Both the position numbers and the translations under genes were made by a program. The notes beneath the pieces were generated by a model that ran no database searches, was not told the DNA's origin, and worked only from the letters and a program-made list of their open reading frames with translations. 64,000 nucleotides of DNA from assembly GCF_000010125.1 (NCBI RefSeq), contig NC_007350.1:496001-560000 (forward strand). Direction: 5' to 3'. The DNA comes from Staphylococcus saprophyticus subsp. saprophyticus ATCC 15305 = NCTC 7292 (GTDB lineage Bacteria > Bacillota > Bacilli > Staphylococcales > Staphylococcaceae). Position 1 is the first letter of the stretch. The number at the start of each line of letters is the position of its first letter. Below are positions 37,249 through 47,436 of the stretch, piece after piece.

Positions 37249-39548
37249 TTGAAGAAAAACAATATCCAAAAAAATGGTAATTCGAGGCAAAGATTCAGTA
37301 TAAGAAAATATTCTATCGGCACAGTATCTGTATTAGCGGCTACATTTTTTATTGCTAGCGGAAATGTGTCATTTGCAAGTGAATCTTCAAGTAATGAATT
37401 AAAGAATGAACAAACTTCAGCGAAAGACGAGTCAAATCGTGCAATATCGCCGTCAGTTACAAATGAAAACCTGATGTCAAATCAACGGATGACCAAACAA
37501 AAAATCTTCAAGCACAACCACAAGATGAACTTCAAAATACAAACCAATCACAAGCTAACAATGATAGCTCAAATACGCCTACAAAAGTAGAGTCTAAATC
37601 TCAACAACCACCAATTAAACAAGAAAATTCGACCGAAGATATAAAGACGGAAAAAATTCCTGAATCAAACCAAAACAATGATAATCAAGAAAAGAAAGAA
37701 GATAGCAATAAAGTAGAAGATGAAAATTCAGAAAAAACAGAATTTAATCCACCAATAGAACTAAATCAAGCAAAAGATGATGAACAGGGCACTCCTAATG
37801 CATCTGATAAGCATTCATCAGATAATAAAGTTGATACAGGTAAACTAAATGAAAACACAGAAGATAAACAATCAACGGCTGATGAAAATGATAGTGAGAT
37901 AGACCATCAAGCAAGTTCATCTAATTTAAGTGATGAACAAAAAGAAAAACGTCAATCATTGGAAGTTGAAACTCAAGAAGATTCAACAGAAACATCAAAT
38001 GCTAAAAATGAAAAAGTAGATGATCAAGCAGACGTAAAAGCGAATCCAACTTCATCAGAAGATAAAGCTAAACCAGAAACTGCGCCTGATATTAATTCAA
38101 AAGAAGACACAAAAAATGAGCAACAAGACCAACAAAGCCTCACAGAAGATGAAACAACACAAGAACCACAACGTATAGAAAATAATGGCGATAAGAATAA
38201 TTTAAAAACAAAAACAAAATTTGATACAGAAAAAGTAGATTTAGATCCAAACGCGAAAGATAGTCCTTATAAAGCAAAAGATAAAGTTGAAAATGAAACA
38301 GCTACACCTCGAAAACGTGCTGATGCTGAAGAAGTAGAAGCGGATAAGTTACTTAAAGATTCAAAAACTGCAAAACAAGGTGAATATAAAAACAAATACC
38401 CGCTGATTTTAGTACACGGTTTCTTTGGTGGTGTAGGTGAAAATAGACCTGTTTTTTACCCTAATTATTGGGGTGGGGATAAATTCCATATCAAAGAGCA
38501 ATTTGAAAAGTCAGGGTATGAAGTACATGAAGCTACAGTTGGTACTTTCAGTAGTAACCATGATAGAGCAACGGAACTTTATTATTATATCAAAGGCGGT
38601 CGTGTAGATTATGGTCAAGCACATGCTGAAAAATATGGTCATGATAGATACGGACGTACATATACTGGCGTGATGCCAGAATGGCAACCAGGTCAAAAAG
38701 TTCATTTAGTTGGACATAGTATGGGTGGCCAAATGATTCGTTTGCTTGAACACTATTTACGTTTTGGAAATCAAGAAGAAATTGATTATCAAAAAGAACA
38801 TGGTGGAGAAATATCACCGCTTTTCGAGGGTAATCATGATAATATGATTTCTTCAATGACAACATTAGGTGCAACACATAATGGTACACAAGGTTCAGAT
38901 AAATTAGGTGTACGTCAATTTGCCAGAGATATTATTAATACAATTGGCAAAGTAGGTGGTAATAAATTCTCAACCGTAGATTTAGGCTTTGTACAATGGG
39001 GCTTCCATCAACGTGCGAATGAAAGTTATATCGAATACTCAAAACGTATAAAGAATAGTCCTTTATGGGATACAAAGGATAATACATTAACCGACTTTAC
39101 AGCCGAAGGTTCGGAACAATTAAATCAAAATACCTCACTGAACCCTAATATTGTTTATACGTCATATGCTGGGGAAGCTTCACATGCAACATTATCTGGC
39201 AAACATGTTCCAAATATTAGACAATATCCACTAATGGATTTAACAAGTCGAATCATTGGTAAAGATAAGAATCACCAATTGAGATTAAATGATGGTATTG
39301 TACCTACTATTTCAGCCTTATATCCAAATGGACAAGCCTATAAAAATGTAACAGATATTAGTTCAGCTAATGAAAAAGGTATTTGGCAAGTCTTACCAGT
39401 TAAAAAGGATTGGGATCATATGGATTTTGTTGGTATGGATCCTACAGATTATAAACGCACTGGTGAAGAATTAGAACAATTTTATACTGGTATTGTTGAT
39501 CATTTAATGCGCGTAGAGGAATCCGAAAATAGAAATCTAGCTGTCTAA
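37249..39548 (+). pseudogene. Secreted triacylglycerol lipase precursor, frameshifted in the pro-region
   Basis: A prepro-lipase of the staphylococcal Geh/Lip type. TTG start behind AGAGGG; YSIRK signal peptide (RFSIRKYSIGTVSV). The first frame (113 codons) ends at 37590. A single lost base near 37473 explains it: inserting G gives NLDVKSTDDQ and joins a Q/N/D/E-rich pro-region that runs uninterrupted into the mature lipase. The mature part has YPLILVHGFFGG, the nucleophile in LVGHSMGGQMIRLLEHY, and the Asp and His regions near the C-terminus (LNDGIVPT, WDHMDFVG). Catalytic residues look intact; the gene should not give full-length lipase as read. Confidence 0.92.
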
Positions 39549-39576
39549 ACTACCAATAGGCTAAATAAAGTTATTG

Positions 39577-39610
39577 CCCATTTCCATAAATTTTTGGAGA
39601 TGGGTTTTTT
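39577..39610 (+). terminator. Terminator after the lipase gene
   Basis: CCCATTTCC (39577-39585) pairs with GGAGATGGG (39596-39604, one G-T), followed by TTTTTT. Confidence 0.88.
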
Positions 39611-39682
39611 AATATGCTTATATGTCCTTAATTATTAGCCTATGTGTAAGTAGGGGAAACCCAATAGATCAACATAAAGAAA

Positions 39683-39717
39683 AACGGTAGAGTCACCAAT
39701 AAAGTGACTCTACCGTT
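39683..39717. terminator. Terminator after the Hsp20 pair
   Basis: AACGGTAGAGTCAC (39683-39696) pairs perfectly with GTGACTCTACCGTT (39704-39717). On the minus strand it is followed by TTTCTTTATG. Confidence 0.9.
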
Positions 39718-39762
39718 ATGATTTTTACTATAAAAATTAACTCGTGTAAACGTTCATTATCG

Positions 39763-40197
39763 TTAGTCTATTTGAATATTAGATGAAGAACGTTCTTCTT
39801 GTGTTTTTTTAGGTAATGTTACATTTAACATGCCATTCTCATATGAAGCTTTAATAGCATTTTCATCAACATTTTCAAATGGGTATTGACGTTTGACGTT
39901 GCTCGTACTACGTTCTTGATGAATTAGACGACCTGCTTCATCTTCCTCATTGTTTTCAATAACTTGTTTTCCTTCAATAGTTAAAACATTGTTTTCAAAC
40001 TGTAAACTAATATTTTCTTTTTGAAAACCAGGGAGTTCAGCTTCCACAACATAGGCATTATCTAGTTCTTTTACGTCTGATTTAATGCTTGTACTATCTG
40101 GGAATTGCTCAAAAAACTGACGTCCAAAATCTTTAAATAAATCTCCAGGATTTCCTTCAAAAAATGAATTGTTAAATGGTCTCATATCAAAAGCCAT
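39763..40197 (-). CDS. Small heat-shock protein (Hsp20), second of a tandem pair
   Basis: A 144-residue alpha-crystallin-type chaperone that keeps unfolding proteins soluble without ATP. The crystallin domain (about 40-135) shows NAYVVEAELPGFQKENISLQF, a polar loop and NGMLNVTLPK. It lies 37 bp after a related gene, from which it probably arose by duplication. Co-transcribed from the CtsR-controlled promoter at 40633-40671. Confidence 0.93.
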   Translation of the reverse strand: MAFDMRPFNNSFFEGNPGDLFKDFGRQFFEQFPDSTSIKSDVKELDNAYVVEAELPGFQKENISLQFENNVLTIEGKQVIENNEEDEAGRLIHQERSTSNVKRQYPFENVDENAIKASYENGMLNVTLPKKTQEERSSSNIQID

Positions 40198-40233
40198 CGT
40201 ACATCTCTCCTTTAAATAATATTTTATAAAAAT

Positions 40234-40602
40234 TTAGTCTATTGAAATTTGTGTTTTTGTTTGTTTGATTGGTAGTATAACAGATAAAATGCCATCATCC
40301 ATTGTGGCTTTAATAGCATTTGTATCGATGTTTTTGAATATAAATTGTCTGCTTTGTTCATCAGTACTACGCTCTTTGATAAGATATGTCATATCATCTT
40401 GCTGTGCATCTGAATGTTTTGCAGTAATTGTTAGTGTTTTATCTTCATAATTGATTGAAATATGTTCTTTTTGATAACCAGGAAGCTCAGCTTCAACTGT
40501 GTATTGATTATCTGACTGATAAACGTTTACTTTGAATTCATGATGATCTGATAATAAACCTTCTAATAAATCTTGTGGAAGATTACTGGTATTTTGTATC
40601 AT
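40234..40602 (-). CDS. Small heat-shock protein (Hsp20), first of a tandem pair
   Basis: A 122-residue alpha-crystallin-domain protein (YTVEAELPGYQKEHISINYED, KATMDDGILSVILPIK). It is shorter at the N-terminus than its neighbour and clearly paralogous. GGAGAGG precedes the ATG. The promoter with a CtsR operator lies about 40 bp upstream, so the pair should be induced by heat or protein stress. Confidence 0.93.
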   Translation of the reverse strand: MIQNTSNLPQDLLEGLLSDHHEFKVNVYQSDNQYTVEAELPGYQKEHISINYEDKTLTITAKHSDAQQDDMTYLIKERSTDEQSRQFIFKNIDTNAIKATMDDGILSVILPIKQTKTQISID

Positions 40603-40632
40603 CTCTAATCACCTCTCCTTTAACCTTACAAC

Positions 40633-40671
40633 TACAGTATAATACTATAGTCAAAGAAAGTCAAAGTCAAA
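40633..40671 (-). promoter_or_regulatory. Promoter with CtsR operator for the hsp20 pair
   Basis: On the plus strand AGTCAAAGAAAGTCAAA (40649-40665) is an exact match to the CtsR box RGTCAAANANRGTCAAA, and a third GTCAAA (40666-40671) follows. Read on the minus strand the same bases give -35 TTGACT, a 17-bp spacer and -10 TATACT. CtsR would sit on the promoter and release it under heat stress. Confidence 0.88.
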
Positions 40672-40849
40672 GCATTAGACATAAAAAAACACCACTTGTA
40701 ATAGGGCGTTCATTAAATAAATATATGTAAATAGATTTATACAACTACATATGGCAAAAATAGTGAAATACAGTGGTAGTTAAAAAAAGATAAGTAAAGT
40801 CAAAAATAATTATAAAATGTACTTCTAACTTTAACTTATCCATCGTAAA

Positions 40850-41290
40850 TTAAATATTTTGTTGGAAATGCTTGTTAACAAAATTTTGTAATGTTTCTTT
40901 TAAGTCAATCGCTTCATCAACTTCCATATCAAATTCGTTAAAGACTTGTTTAGATATATTAGAAAGTGGTTCTTTAATATCTTTACCTTTTGTTGTAAGC
41001 GCTATTTGTAAATTGCGCTCATCATCAATTTCACGTGTTCTAGTCACGTAACCTTTTTTCTCTAGTTTTTTTAATAATGGTGTAAGTGTACCTGAATCTA
41101 GAAAAACACGTGCACCTAGTGTTTTAATATTTAATTTTTCTTCCACTCCGATTGCCAATAAAACAATGTAGCCTGTATATGTTAAATCGAATTCTTTTAA
41201 ATAAGATGTATATTTCTTAATTATCTCTTTAGAAGAAACATAAAAAAGAAAACATAGTTGTCGTTCTAGCGTGTTGTCTTTTTCCTCCAT
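40850..41290 (-). CDS. sarZ: MarR/SarA-family regulator SarZ
   Basis: A 146-residue winged-helix regulator of the OhrR/MgrA/SarZ group. [20 protein letters not shown] places a single reactive Cys at residue 13, as in SarZ and MgrA, where its oxidation relieves DNA binding. [18 protein letters not shown] is the recognition region and [10 protein letters not shown] the wing. In S. aureus SarZ affects virulence, metabolism and norB-type pumps. Sequence and position near a gltT-type gene favour SarZ over MgrA. Confidence 0.88.
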   Translation of the reverse strand: MEEKDNTLERQLCFLFYVSSKEIIKKYTSYLKEFDLTYTGYIVLLAIGVEEKLNIKTLGARVFLDSGTLTPLLKKLEKKGYVTRTREIDDERNLQIALTTKGKDIKEPLSNISKQVFNEFDMEVDEAIDLKETLQNFVNKHFQQNI

Positions 41291-41664
41291 TATAAATCAC
41301 CCCTTATGAAAGTTAACCTTATTATGAACGTTGTCTATTGTCAAGCAACAGTTGTGCGCCTCTTTTACCCCCTCGTTATAATATTTTATATATAATACAT
41401 AATGCAAAACAATATATAGAAAACCAACTCATTTGATAGGATTTATTCTTAACAAATGACAGGGCGTAATTTACTTATAATGAGTAATGAATTTAAGAAG
41501 ATTTTGTTACAAAAGTGCTTTAATACTTTATTAATGAATTGTAATCAGTCATAATAATAACATTATGGATTTTAATATATACATATCGTTTTATGTATAA
41601 AAAGTTACAACAATTATGATTTATCATTGTTTATAGAAGGTTATGTTTTAATAAAAGGAGTTTA
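41291..41664. other. 374-bp gap between sarZ and the YxeA gene
   Basis: AT-rich divergent region with promoters for both genes. No clear operator, RNA or small gene is seen. The ribosome site AAAGGAG precedes the YxeA start. Confidence 0.4.
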
Positions 41665-42024
41665 ATGATGAAAACATTTTTAAAAATCATAGGGCTATTG
41701 GTCATATCATTGATTATTGCTATCGTATTTTTCTTTGGTATGAGAACGTATCAAGGTCATAAAAATTTGGACTTAGTTGACCATTATATGGACGAAAAGC
41801 ATTTAACAGAAAAAATTAAAACAGAAAAGACACTTTATAGTGCTAAAAAAGGATTGTATTATAAAAAAGTAGAGTTTAAGGATGATCCTAAATACACTTA
41901 TGTTGTTCAACCGATTAGTACTTATAAAGGCATATTAGTTCAAGGTTTTGATAGTGAAACGAATAAAAATGTTAAAGATGCGAAGCACAATGCATTTAAA
42001 CAAGATTACAAACCTAAGGATTAG
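41665..42024 (+). CDS. YxeA (DUF1093) family exported protein
   Basis: A 119-residue protein with one N-terminal membrane or signal segment (IIGLLVISLIIAIVFFFGM) and a small beta-rich domain of the YxeA family (DPKYTYVVQPISTYKGILVQ). No lipobox Cys, so it is probably membrane-anchored or cleaved. In bacilli, yxeA responds to antimicrobial peptides; the function is unknown. Confidence 0.85.
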   Translation: MMKTFLKIIGLLVISLIIAIVFFFGMRTYQGHKNLDLVDHYMDEKHLTEKIKTEKTLYSAKKGLYYKKVEFKDDPKYTYVVQPISTYKGILVQGFDSETNKNVKDAKHNAFKQDYKPKD

Positions 42025-42138
42025 CTCATAAAATAGCTGAAGTATGAAGGCCTTTAAAATTAGGAATAACACAGAAATCAAATGATTATATGAGTTACTT
42101 CTGTAGATTATCAAGTACGCTTAAAAGTTAATATTTAA

Positions 42139-42176
42139 AAAAGACGAATCCATTTATTATGGATTCGTTCTTTTTT
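42139..42176 (+). terminator. Terminator after the YxeA gene
   Basis: ACGAATCCA (42145-42153) pairs with TGGATTCGT (42161-42169), flanked by A-rich and T-rich runs (AAAAAAG and CTTTTTT). The following 330 bp up to the symporter are AT-rich with no gene. Confidence 0.9.
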
Positions 42177-42509
42177 GTAAATATACTGTTTTGTTAGAAT
42201 TTCTGGCTTTTAAATATATAAGAAGTATGATTTTTTATGTTACTCAAATATAAAATTAAATAGAAAAATTTCAATTCAATCGCATAATTACTATATATAC
42301 TAAAAAGAGTTAAAGTTAAGAAAAACATCATGTTATTGTTAAAGCCTTTGTATTGATTGTCTTAAAGGTTTAATTATGTAACTTAAATAATAATCAAAAA
42401 TAAATTATGTTATTTTAAGTGTATAAAGTTTTAAAATGTAGAAAAAATAGATGTGTAAAAAGATTTAATTTGGTATAATTAGTCGATATTATAAAAGGGG
42501 AGAAACATC

Positions 42510-43784
42510 ATGACAATATTTAAGAAAATAAGTTTACCAATGCAAGTTATGATTGCTTTGGTATTAGGTGTCATAGTAGGGTTATTGCTCTATGGTCATA
42601 GTGACGTCGCTAATTATATTAAACCATTTGGGGACATCTTTTTAAATTTAATAAAAATGATAGTGATACCAGTAGTATTTTGTTCACTAGCTTGATCTAT
42701 TTCTGATGTTGGTGAATCTAAAACAGTGGGTCGTTATGGTTTTAAAACAATTCTTTATTTTGAAATTATAACAACAATTGCTATTGGATTAGGCATTATA
42801 TTTGCTAATATTTTTAAACCAGGCGCAGGCTTAGAGCCAAATAAGTTACCTAAAGGGGATATAAGTCATTATGAAAGTTCAGCAAAAGCTGCAGAACAAT
42901 CTACATATGGCAACCATTTTATAGATACGATTGTCAATATTGTACCGACCAATATTTTTGGAGCTTTGACAAGTGGTGAATTGTTACCAATTATATTCTT
43001 TGCAGTATTTTTTGGTATTGCCTTATCGACAATAGGTCAAAAAGCTGAACCTGTAAAGCTCTTTTTATCAGGTACATTAGAAGCTGTTTTTTGGATGATA
43101 AACAAGATACTTAAACTTGCACCTATTGGTGTGTTTGCGTTTATTTGTACAACGATTATGACGTTTGGTGCATCAGCACTAATTCCATTGTTAAAATTAT
43201 TTTTAGTTGTTATAGGCGCTATGATATTTTTTGTAGTAGTCATATTAGGCATTGTTGCAAAAATATGTGGTGTCAGTATTTTTGCTTTAATGAAAATCTT
43301 GAAAAACGAATTAATCTTAGCTTTTTCAACTTCTAGTTCTGAATCAGTGCTACCTATTATAATGCAAAAAATGGAACGCTTTGGCTCACCGAAAGACATT
43401 ACCTCTTTTGTCGTACCAATCGGCTATACATTTAACTTAGATGGATCAGCATTATATCAATCAATCGCAGCATTATTTGTAGCACAAATGTATGGTATCG
43501 ATATGTCCATAGAGCAGCAAATTATGTTGATGGTTACTTTGATGGTAGCGTCTAAAGGTATGGCAGGCGTACCAGGTGTTTCTATAGTCGTATTGATAAC
43601 GACATTGACATCTATGGGCTTACCAGCAGAAGGACTTGCATTAATTATAGGTGTTGACCGTATATTAGATATGGTTAGAACATGCGTAAATGTCATGGGG
43701 AATGCATTGTCTACAATTGTTATAGCAAAATGAGAGAATGCTTATGATAAAGAAAAAGGACAAGCATATTTAAAATCGATTTAA
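42510..43784 (+). pseudogene. Proton/sodium-glutamate symporter, two in-frame stops
   Basis: A dicarboxylate/amino acid:cation symporter (SDF family, GltP/GltT-like). The frame is continuous for about 424 codons, except for TGA at 42693-42695 (between VVFCSLA and SISDVGESK) and TGA at 43731-43733 (between STIVIAK and ENAYDKEKG). The second sits where the family has W (SKWEKAF), so TGG to TGA is likely; the first is less clear. Signature regions PTNIFGAL, FSTSSSESVLPI, GYTFNLDGSALYQ and GVDRILDMVRT are intact. As read, the gene cannot make a full protein. Confidence 0.88.
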
Positions 43785-43883
43785 TTATAAAAAGCGGTTG
43801 TGGAAGGCCATTTAGTTCCTAAACTGACTTTACTTCTCACGCTTTTATAATTAATTTGAGTGAGACATATTTCTATAAATGTA

Positions 43884-43933
43884 AAAATAGCTATGAAAAA
43901 ATCTACTACTATAGATTTCTTCATAGCTATTTT
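43884..43933. terminator. Terminator between the symporter and DUF4889 genes
   Basis: AAAATAGCTATGAA (43884-43897) pairs perfectly with TTCATAGCTATTTT (43920-43933), with an inner AAATCT/AGATTT stem. It suits the minus-strand DUF4889 gene. A second imperfect hairpin (about 43786-43849) may end the symporter. Confidence 0.88.
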
Positions 43934-43965
43934 AGTATATCGAATTTGATATGTGGAATATATAT

Positions 43966-44313
43966 TTACATACCCTTCATGCCGCCCATATCATGGATTT
44001 TCATCATTAAGCCATGTGGAATATCGTCATGATCTACAACTTCCATCTTACTATAAGTGTCATCACCGTCAGCTTTTACTAATTTAACAAAGTCTCCTTT
44101 TTTAGGTGAAAAATCAGACTTTGATGGTAACTTAACATTCTTCTCAATTTTATGATCTTTTTCACTTATGACTTTATCAGCTGTCGTAGCATCTTTCATA
44201 TATCCGTAATAAGTTTCTTTTTGTCCACTTGTGAACATCATTATAATCAATACAACAGCTATAACTAACATGATTACACTTAACGATATAGCAAATACTT
44301 TACTATTTTTCAA
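43966..44313 (-). CDS. DUF4889 family membrane-anchored protein
   Basis: A 115-residue protein with one N-terminal membrane segment (VFAISLSVIMLVIAVVLIIMM) and an extracellular beta domain (YYGYMKDATTADKVI, FSPKKGDFVKLVKADGDD). It ends in a Met/His/Gly-rich tail (IPHGLMMKIHDMGGMKGM) that could bind copper or another metal. The family is largely staphylococcal and of unknown function. Confidence 0.8.
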   Translation of the reverse strand: MKNSKVFAISLSVIMLVIAVVLIIMMFTSGQKETYYGYMKDATTADKVISEKDHKIEKNVKLPSKSDFSPKKGDFVKLVKADGDDTYSKMEVVDHDDIPHGLMMKIHDMGGMKGM

Positions 44314-44470
44314 TGTGCAACGCTCCTTTTCGAACTATTTGTTTCTGTTACAAATAACATTCTATAACATTGCCATTCAAAATGAAATGATTCAGATACC
44401 TTGTTAATAATCTATAATTGTACAGATTCATTGGGATGTAAATTAAGTTAAGTTTAACATTAGTGTGATT

Positions 44471-46576
44471 CTAAGATGGTAAAATACGTATATATTTCAA
44501 TTCATCATGATGTAAAGTGAAGTATAATGGTGAATCTGAACGAGAGAAGTGTCTTATTTCAGCTTTAGGAATTGTGGAATCTTCAATATAGCGTAATAAC
44601 GATCTTTCAATATAAGTGTCATTAAATGAAGAAGGTAATGCATAATCAACAAATCCATGCTCTCTGTTCAATGTTTGAATGAACAACGTTGTTTTAGCTG
44701 GTAGATGTTTTTCTTTTAAAATGAATTTTTGAACATCTTGTGTTGATGATCTTTGATATGGTGCGTTAAACAATAAAAGATGAATAGAATGATCTTCATG
44801 CAGAATAATATAGTTTTGATGAATGGCTGTATATTTACTAATGAAAGGTTTAACAAATTGATATAAGTACATTAATGGTTCATAAATACCATGGTTATTC
44901 ATTAAGGCGATATCATATTTTTCTTTACGTATTAATTCATAGCCGACGCCACTGCCTCTTTTTAACATGATAAGCATATGGCACATTAAATCTGTAATTT
45001 GTAAGGGATGTTTTCCGTCATAAAGTAAAAAACCTTTTTTAGATAGTTTCGTATAAACAAATTTTGAAGCATCAATTTGTGTTTCTTCGATGAGTTTATT
45101 ATAGTATTCAAAATGACTCATTGAGTTATTGAAATGCGTACTTTTTTTGTTAAGTAATGTTTGTACGTTGTCTTGCTCAATATCGATGAAATGAAAATCA
45201 AAATTAAACCGATTTAATAATTTTGACGCATTCTTTAATGAGTGTGTCTGCTCTATGACACCTTCAACTGTGATGCCAACTTTAATATTGAGCTTCACAT
45301 TGAAGTTTTTGATTTTAATATATAAACGATTAATATCTGTTAGAGATAAATGTGTCGCATCTAGTAACAATAGGAAATTATAATCACGATTTTGTTTGAC
45401 GTACTCAGGTTTATATTTTAAAAATTGAAAGATACTATCTTCGATGAGATCAAACTGATTTAAGGATTTAATTCTTATGGCAATACCAACATAATTTGAA
45501 AATAAAGCATCGATAAAGTCAATCATACCTGTAAGACTTAGGTTTTCTAATGCTAAATTACGACTATTATTTATTAAAATATAGGCATTCGTTAAATCTT
45601 TAAAGCTAAGCTTTGTATTGTAGTCAGATTGCACAATATCCATCAAATTATCAACGTGTATAAAAACAGTAGGTGATTTAATAGCATCATTAAAAGTTAA
45701 TTGATTTAACTCAATGTTGATTTGATTTATGGTCTGCGGTTTATCTGAGGTATAAGTATCTATAGCACTTTGATACGGGCTAATATCTTCATTAACAAGT
45801 TGAACAATCATTTTAGGATTAGATTGAACATTTTTTCTGAATTCATTTGGTGTCATTTGCATAAAATGTTTAAATTGTTGCGTATAGTTTGAATAATGAT
45901 TAAAACCAAACTGTTCGGAAACCTGATAAATGGTTTGCTTATTCTGAACAAGTTCGGAAAGTGAAAGGGCAATTTTCAAGCTCGTAATATAATTTTTAAA
46001 ACTCATGCCTAGATGTTTTTTGAACAGAATTGAAATATAAGATGCCGAGATATAGAATGATTTGGACACGTCTTTAGATAAAAGAGGTAGTGAAATATTA
46101 GCTTTAATAAATTCAGTAATTTTATTTAATAAACTATTTTCAGTGTCTATCGTTGGAATATAAGGCGCATCATATTCGACTCTGGCTTCTTTGTTTAATT
46201 TCGTGATAATTTCTGTCATTAGAGAAGTATCAATAGTAAATGATTGGTTTAATTGTTGCGCCATTGTCAAAATTTGATATTTTAAATATGGTTCAGAATT
46301 TAGTAATTTAAAATTATAATTGGAATTGAAAAAGTGTTTTTCTAATTTTATAAAATGTCTAATAGGTATGCATATTTCAACTACTTGTTGTGCATTCGAT
46401 ATTTGATATAAATCACTATGGTTAATGATAATAATGTTATTTCCAGCTGAGATTTTTCTTCCATTTAAAGTTATGTCTAAATGATTACTCAGTGAAAACA
46501 ATAAGATCACTTGATTGATACAACGGCGTGTAATGGTGTTTAAATGCTCATGAATACATAAAGTTGTATTATCCAT
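44471..46576 (-). CDS. rsp: AraC family regulator, Rsp-like
   Basis: A 701-residue regulator, the length I recall for S. aureus Rsp. Residues about 1-150 form a cupin-like sensor region; the AraC HTH pair is at about 155-255 (SKSFYISASYISILFKKHLGMSF and QVSEQFGFNHYSNYTQQFKHFMQMTPNEFR). The long C-terminal part (about 280-700) has a TIM-barrel-like middle as in Rsp and Rbf. Rsp represses surface proteins and tunes virulence and biofilm. Rbf is the alternative assignment. Divergent from an amidase gene. Confidence 0.75.
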   Translation of the reverse strand: MDNTTLCIHEHLNTITRRCINQVILLFSLSNHLDITLNGRKISAGNNIIIINHSDLYQISNAQQVVEICIPIRHFIKLEKHFFNSNYNFKLLNSEPYLKYQILTMAQQLNQSFTIDTSLMTEIITKLNKEARVEYDAPYIPTIDTENSLLNKITEFIKANISLPLLSKDVSKSFYISASYISILFKKHLGMSFKNYITSLKIALSLSELVQNKQTIYQVSEQFGFNHYSNYTQQFKHFMQMTPNEFRKNVQSNPKMIVQLVNEDISPYQSAIDTYTSDKPQTINQINIELNQLTFNDAIKSPTVFIHVDNLMDIVQSDYNTKLSFKDLTNAYILINNSRNLALENLSLTGMIDFIDALFSNYVGIAIRIKSLNQFDLIEDSIFQFLKYKPEYVKQNRDYNFLLLLDATHLSLTDINRLYIKIKNFNVKLNIKVGITVEGVIEQTHSLKNASKLLNRFNFDFHFIDIEQDNVQTLLNKKSTHFNNSMSHFEYYNKLIEETQIDASKFVYTKLSKKGFLLYDGKHPLQITDLMCHMLIMLKRGSGVGYELIRKEKYDIALMNNHGIYEPLMYLYQFVKPFISKYTAIHQNYIILHEDHSIHLLLFNAPYQRSSTQDVQKFILKEKHLPAKTTLFIQTLNREHGFVDYALPSSFNDTYIERSLLRYIEDSTIPKAEIRHFSRSDSPLYFTLHHDELKYIRILPS

Positions 46577-46812
46577 CGTAAAAGCAACTCCTGATAATAA
46601 AATAACATGCTATAAATATATTGAACAAAATACATTATATTATAAAAAGTTGAAAATTTTAATCCTTTAAATATAAATAATTTTAAATCTTACAAAGTGA
46701 TTTAAAGCTAAAAATTAAATTTACCACAATTCAATTTCAAGGTTGGATAATTTTTCTGAATGAAGAGAGTTAATTTTTAAAACAAATTCAAAAATACGAA
46801 GGAGGATTCACA

Positions 46813-47388
46813 ATGGAACATATTTATTCTGAATTTTATAGACAAACAGAAAAGATCACAGAACCTAAATTACAAGTATTAGGCGTAGTACTTCATGATG
46901 ATGCTGAAAATTATACGGCTAAAGCATACATTGAGTGGTTGAAGCGCAGAATAAATAGAAATGAATTAGAGAAAGGCTGGGCATGTCTCTATGTAGACGC
47001 TAATACGTGCTATTGGTTTCATCCATCTGAATATATAGAATGGCACTGTGGTAACGCATTTGCTAATTCACATTATGTAGGTATAGAACGTTGCCAATCT
47101 AAAATAAATGGTGTTTTAGATGATGAGGCATTTATGAGAAATGAAGAAGCTAGTTTCAAAATGGCTGCACTTATATTGAACAAATATCATTTACCTATAA
47201 ACCGTGAAACAGTGAGATTGCATAAGGAATTTTTTGACACTGAATGTCCTGCGCGAGCGTGGAAAATTCATTTAGGTAACGTAGAAACAAATCAGCAAAC
47301 GATACAAATATTACAAGATTATTTTATTGAAAGAATTAAGTCCTATGCTAGTTGTATATCAGATGAAGAATTAAAAACAGTAGGGTAA
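46813..47388 (+). CDS. N-acetylmuramoyl-L-alanine amidase without signal peptide
   Basis: A 191-residue amidase_2-type zinc hydrolase. Metal and catalytic positions are seen in LGVVLHDDAE (His about 28), IEWHCGNAFANSHYVGIE (about 75-92), RLHKEFFDTECPARAWKIH (about 137-155; His and Cys ligands). Such enzymes cut the bond between muramic acid and the stem peptide. There is no signal peptide, cell-wall binding domain or holin beside it, which is unusual outside a prophage. GGAGG precedes the ATG. Confidence 0.88.
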   Translation: MEHIYSEFYRQTEKITEPKLQVLGVVLHDDAENYTAKAYIEWLKRRINRNELEKGWACLYVDANTCYWFHPSEYIEWHCGNAFANSHYVGIERCQSKINGVLDDEAFMRNEEASFKMAALILNKYHLPINRETVRLHKEFFDTECPARAWKIHLGNVETNQQTIQILQDYFIERIKSYASCISDEELKTVG

Positions 47389-47436
47389 TATGTTGTAGTT
47401 GCCATAGATGTAATAATAAATAATTAAAGTGTGATA

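Noticed and set aside
38511-38889. Minus-strand frames opposite the lipase
   Set aside because: Antisense shadows of a clear lipase coding sequence; low-complexity products without recognisable domains.
46813-47388. Prophage remnant around the amidase
   Set aside because: No integrase, structural gene, holin or attachment repeat is seen nearby; flanking genes are ordinary chromosomal ones.
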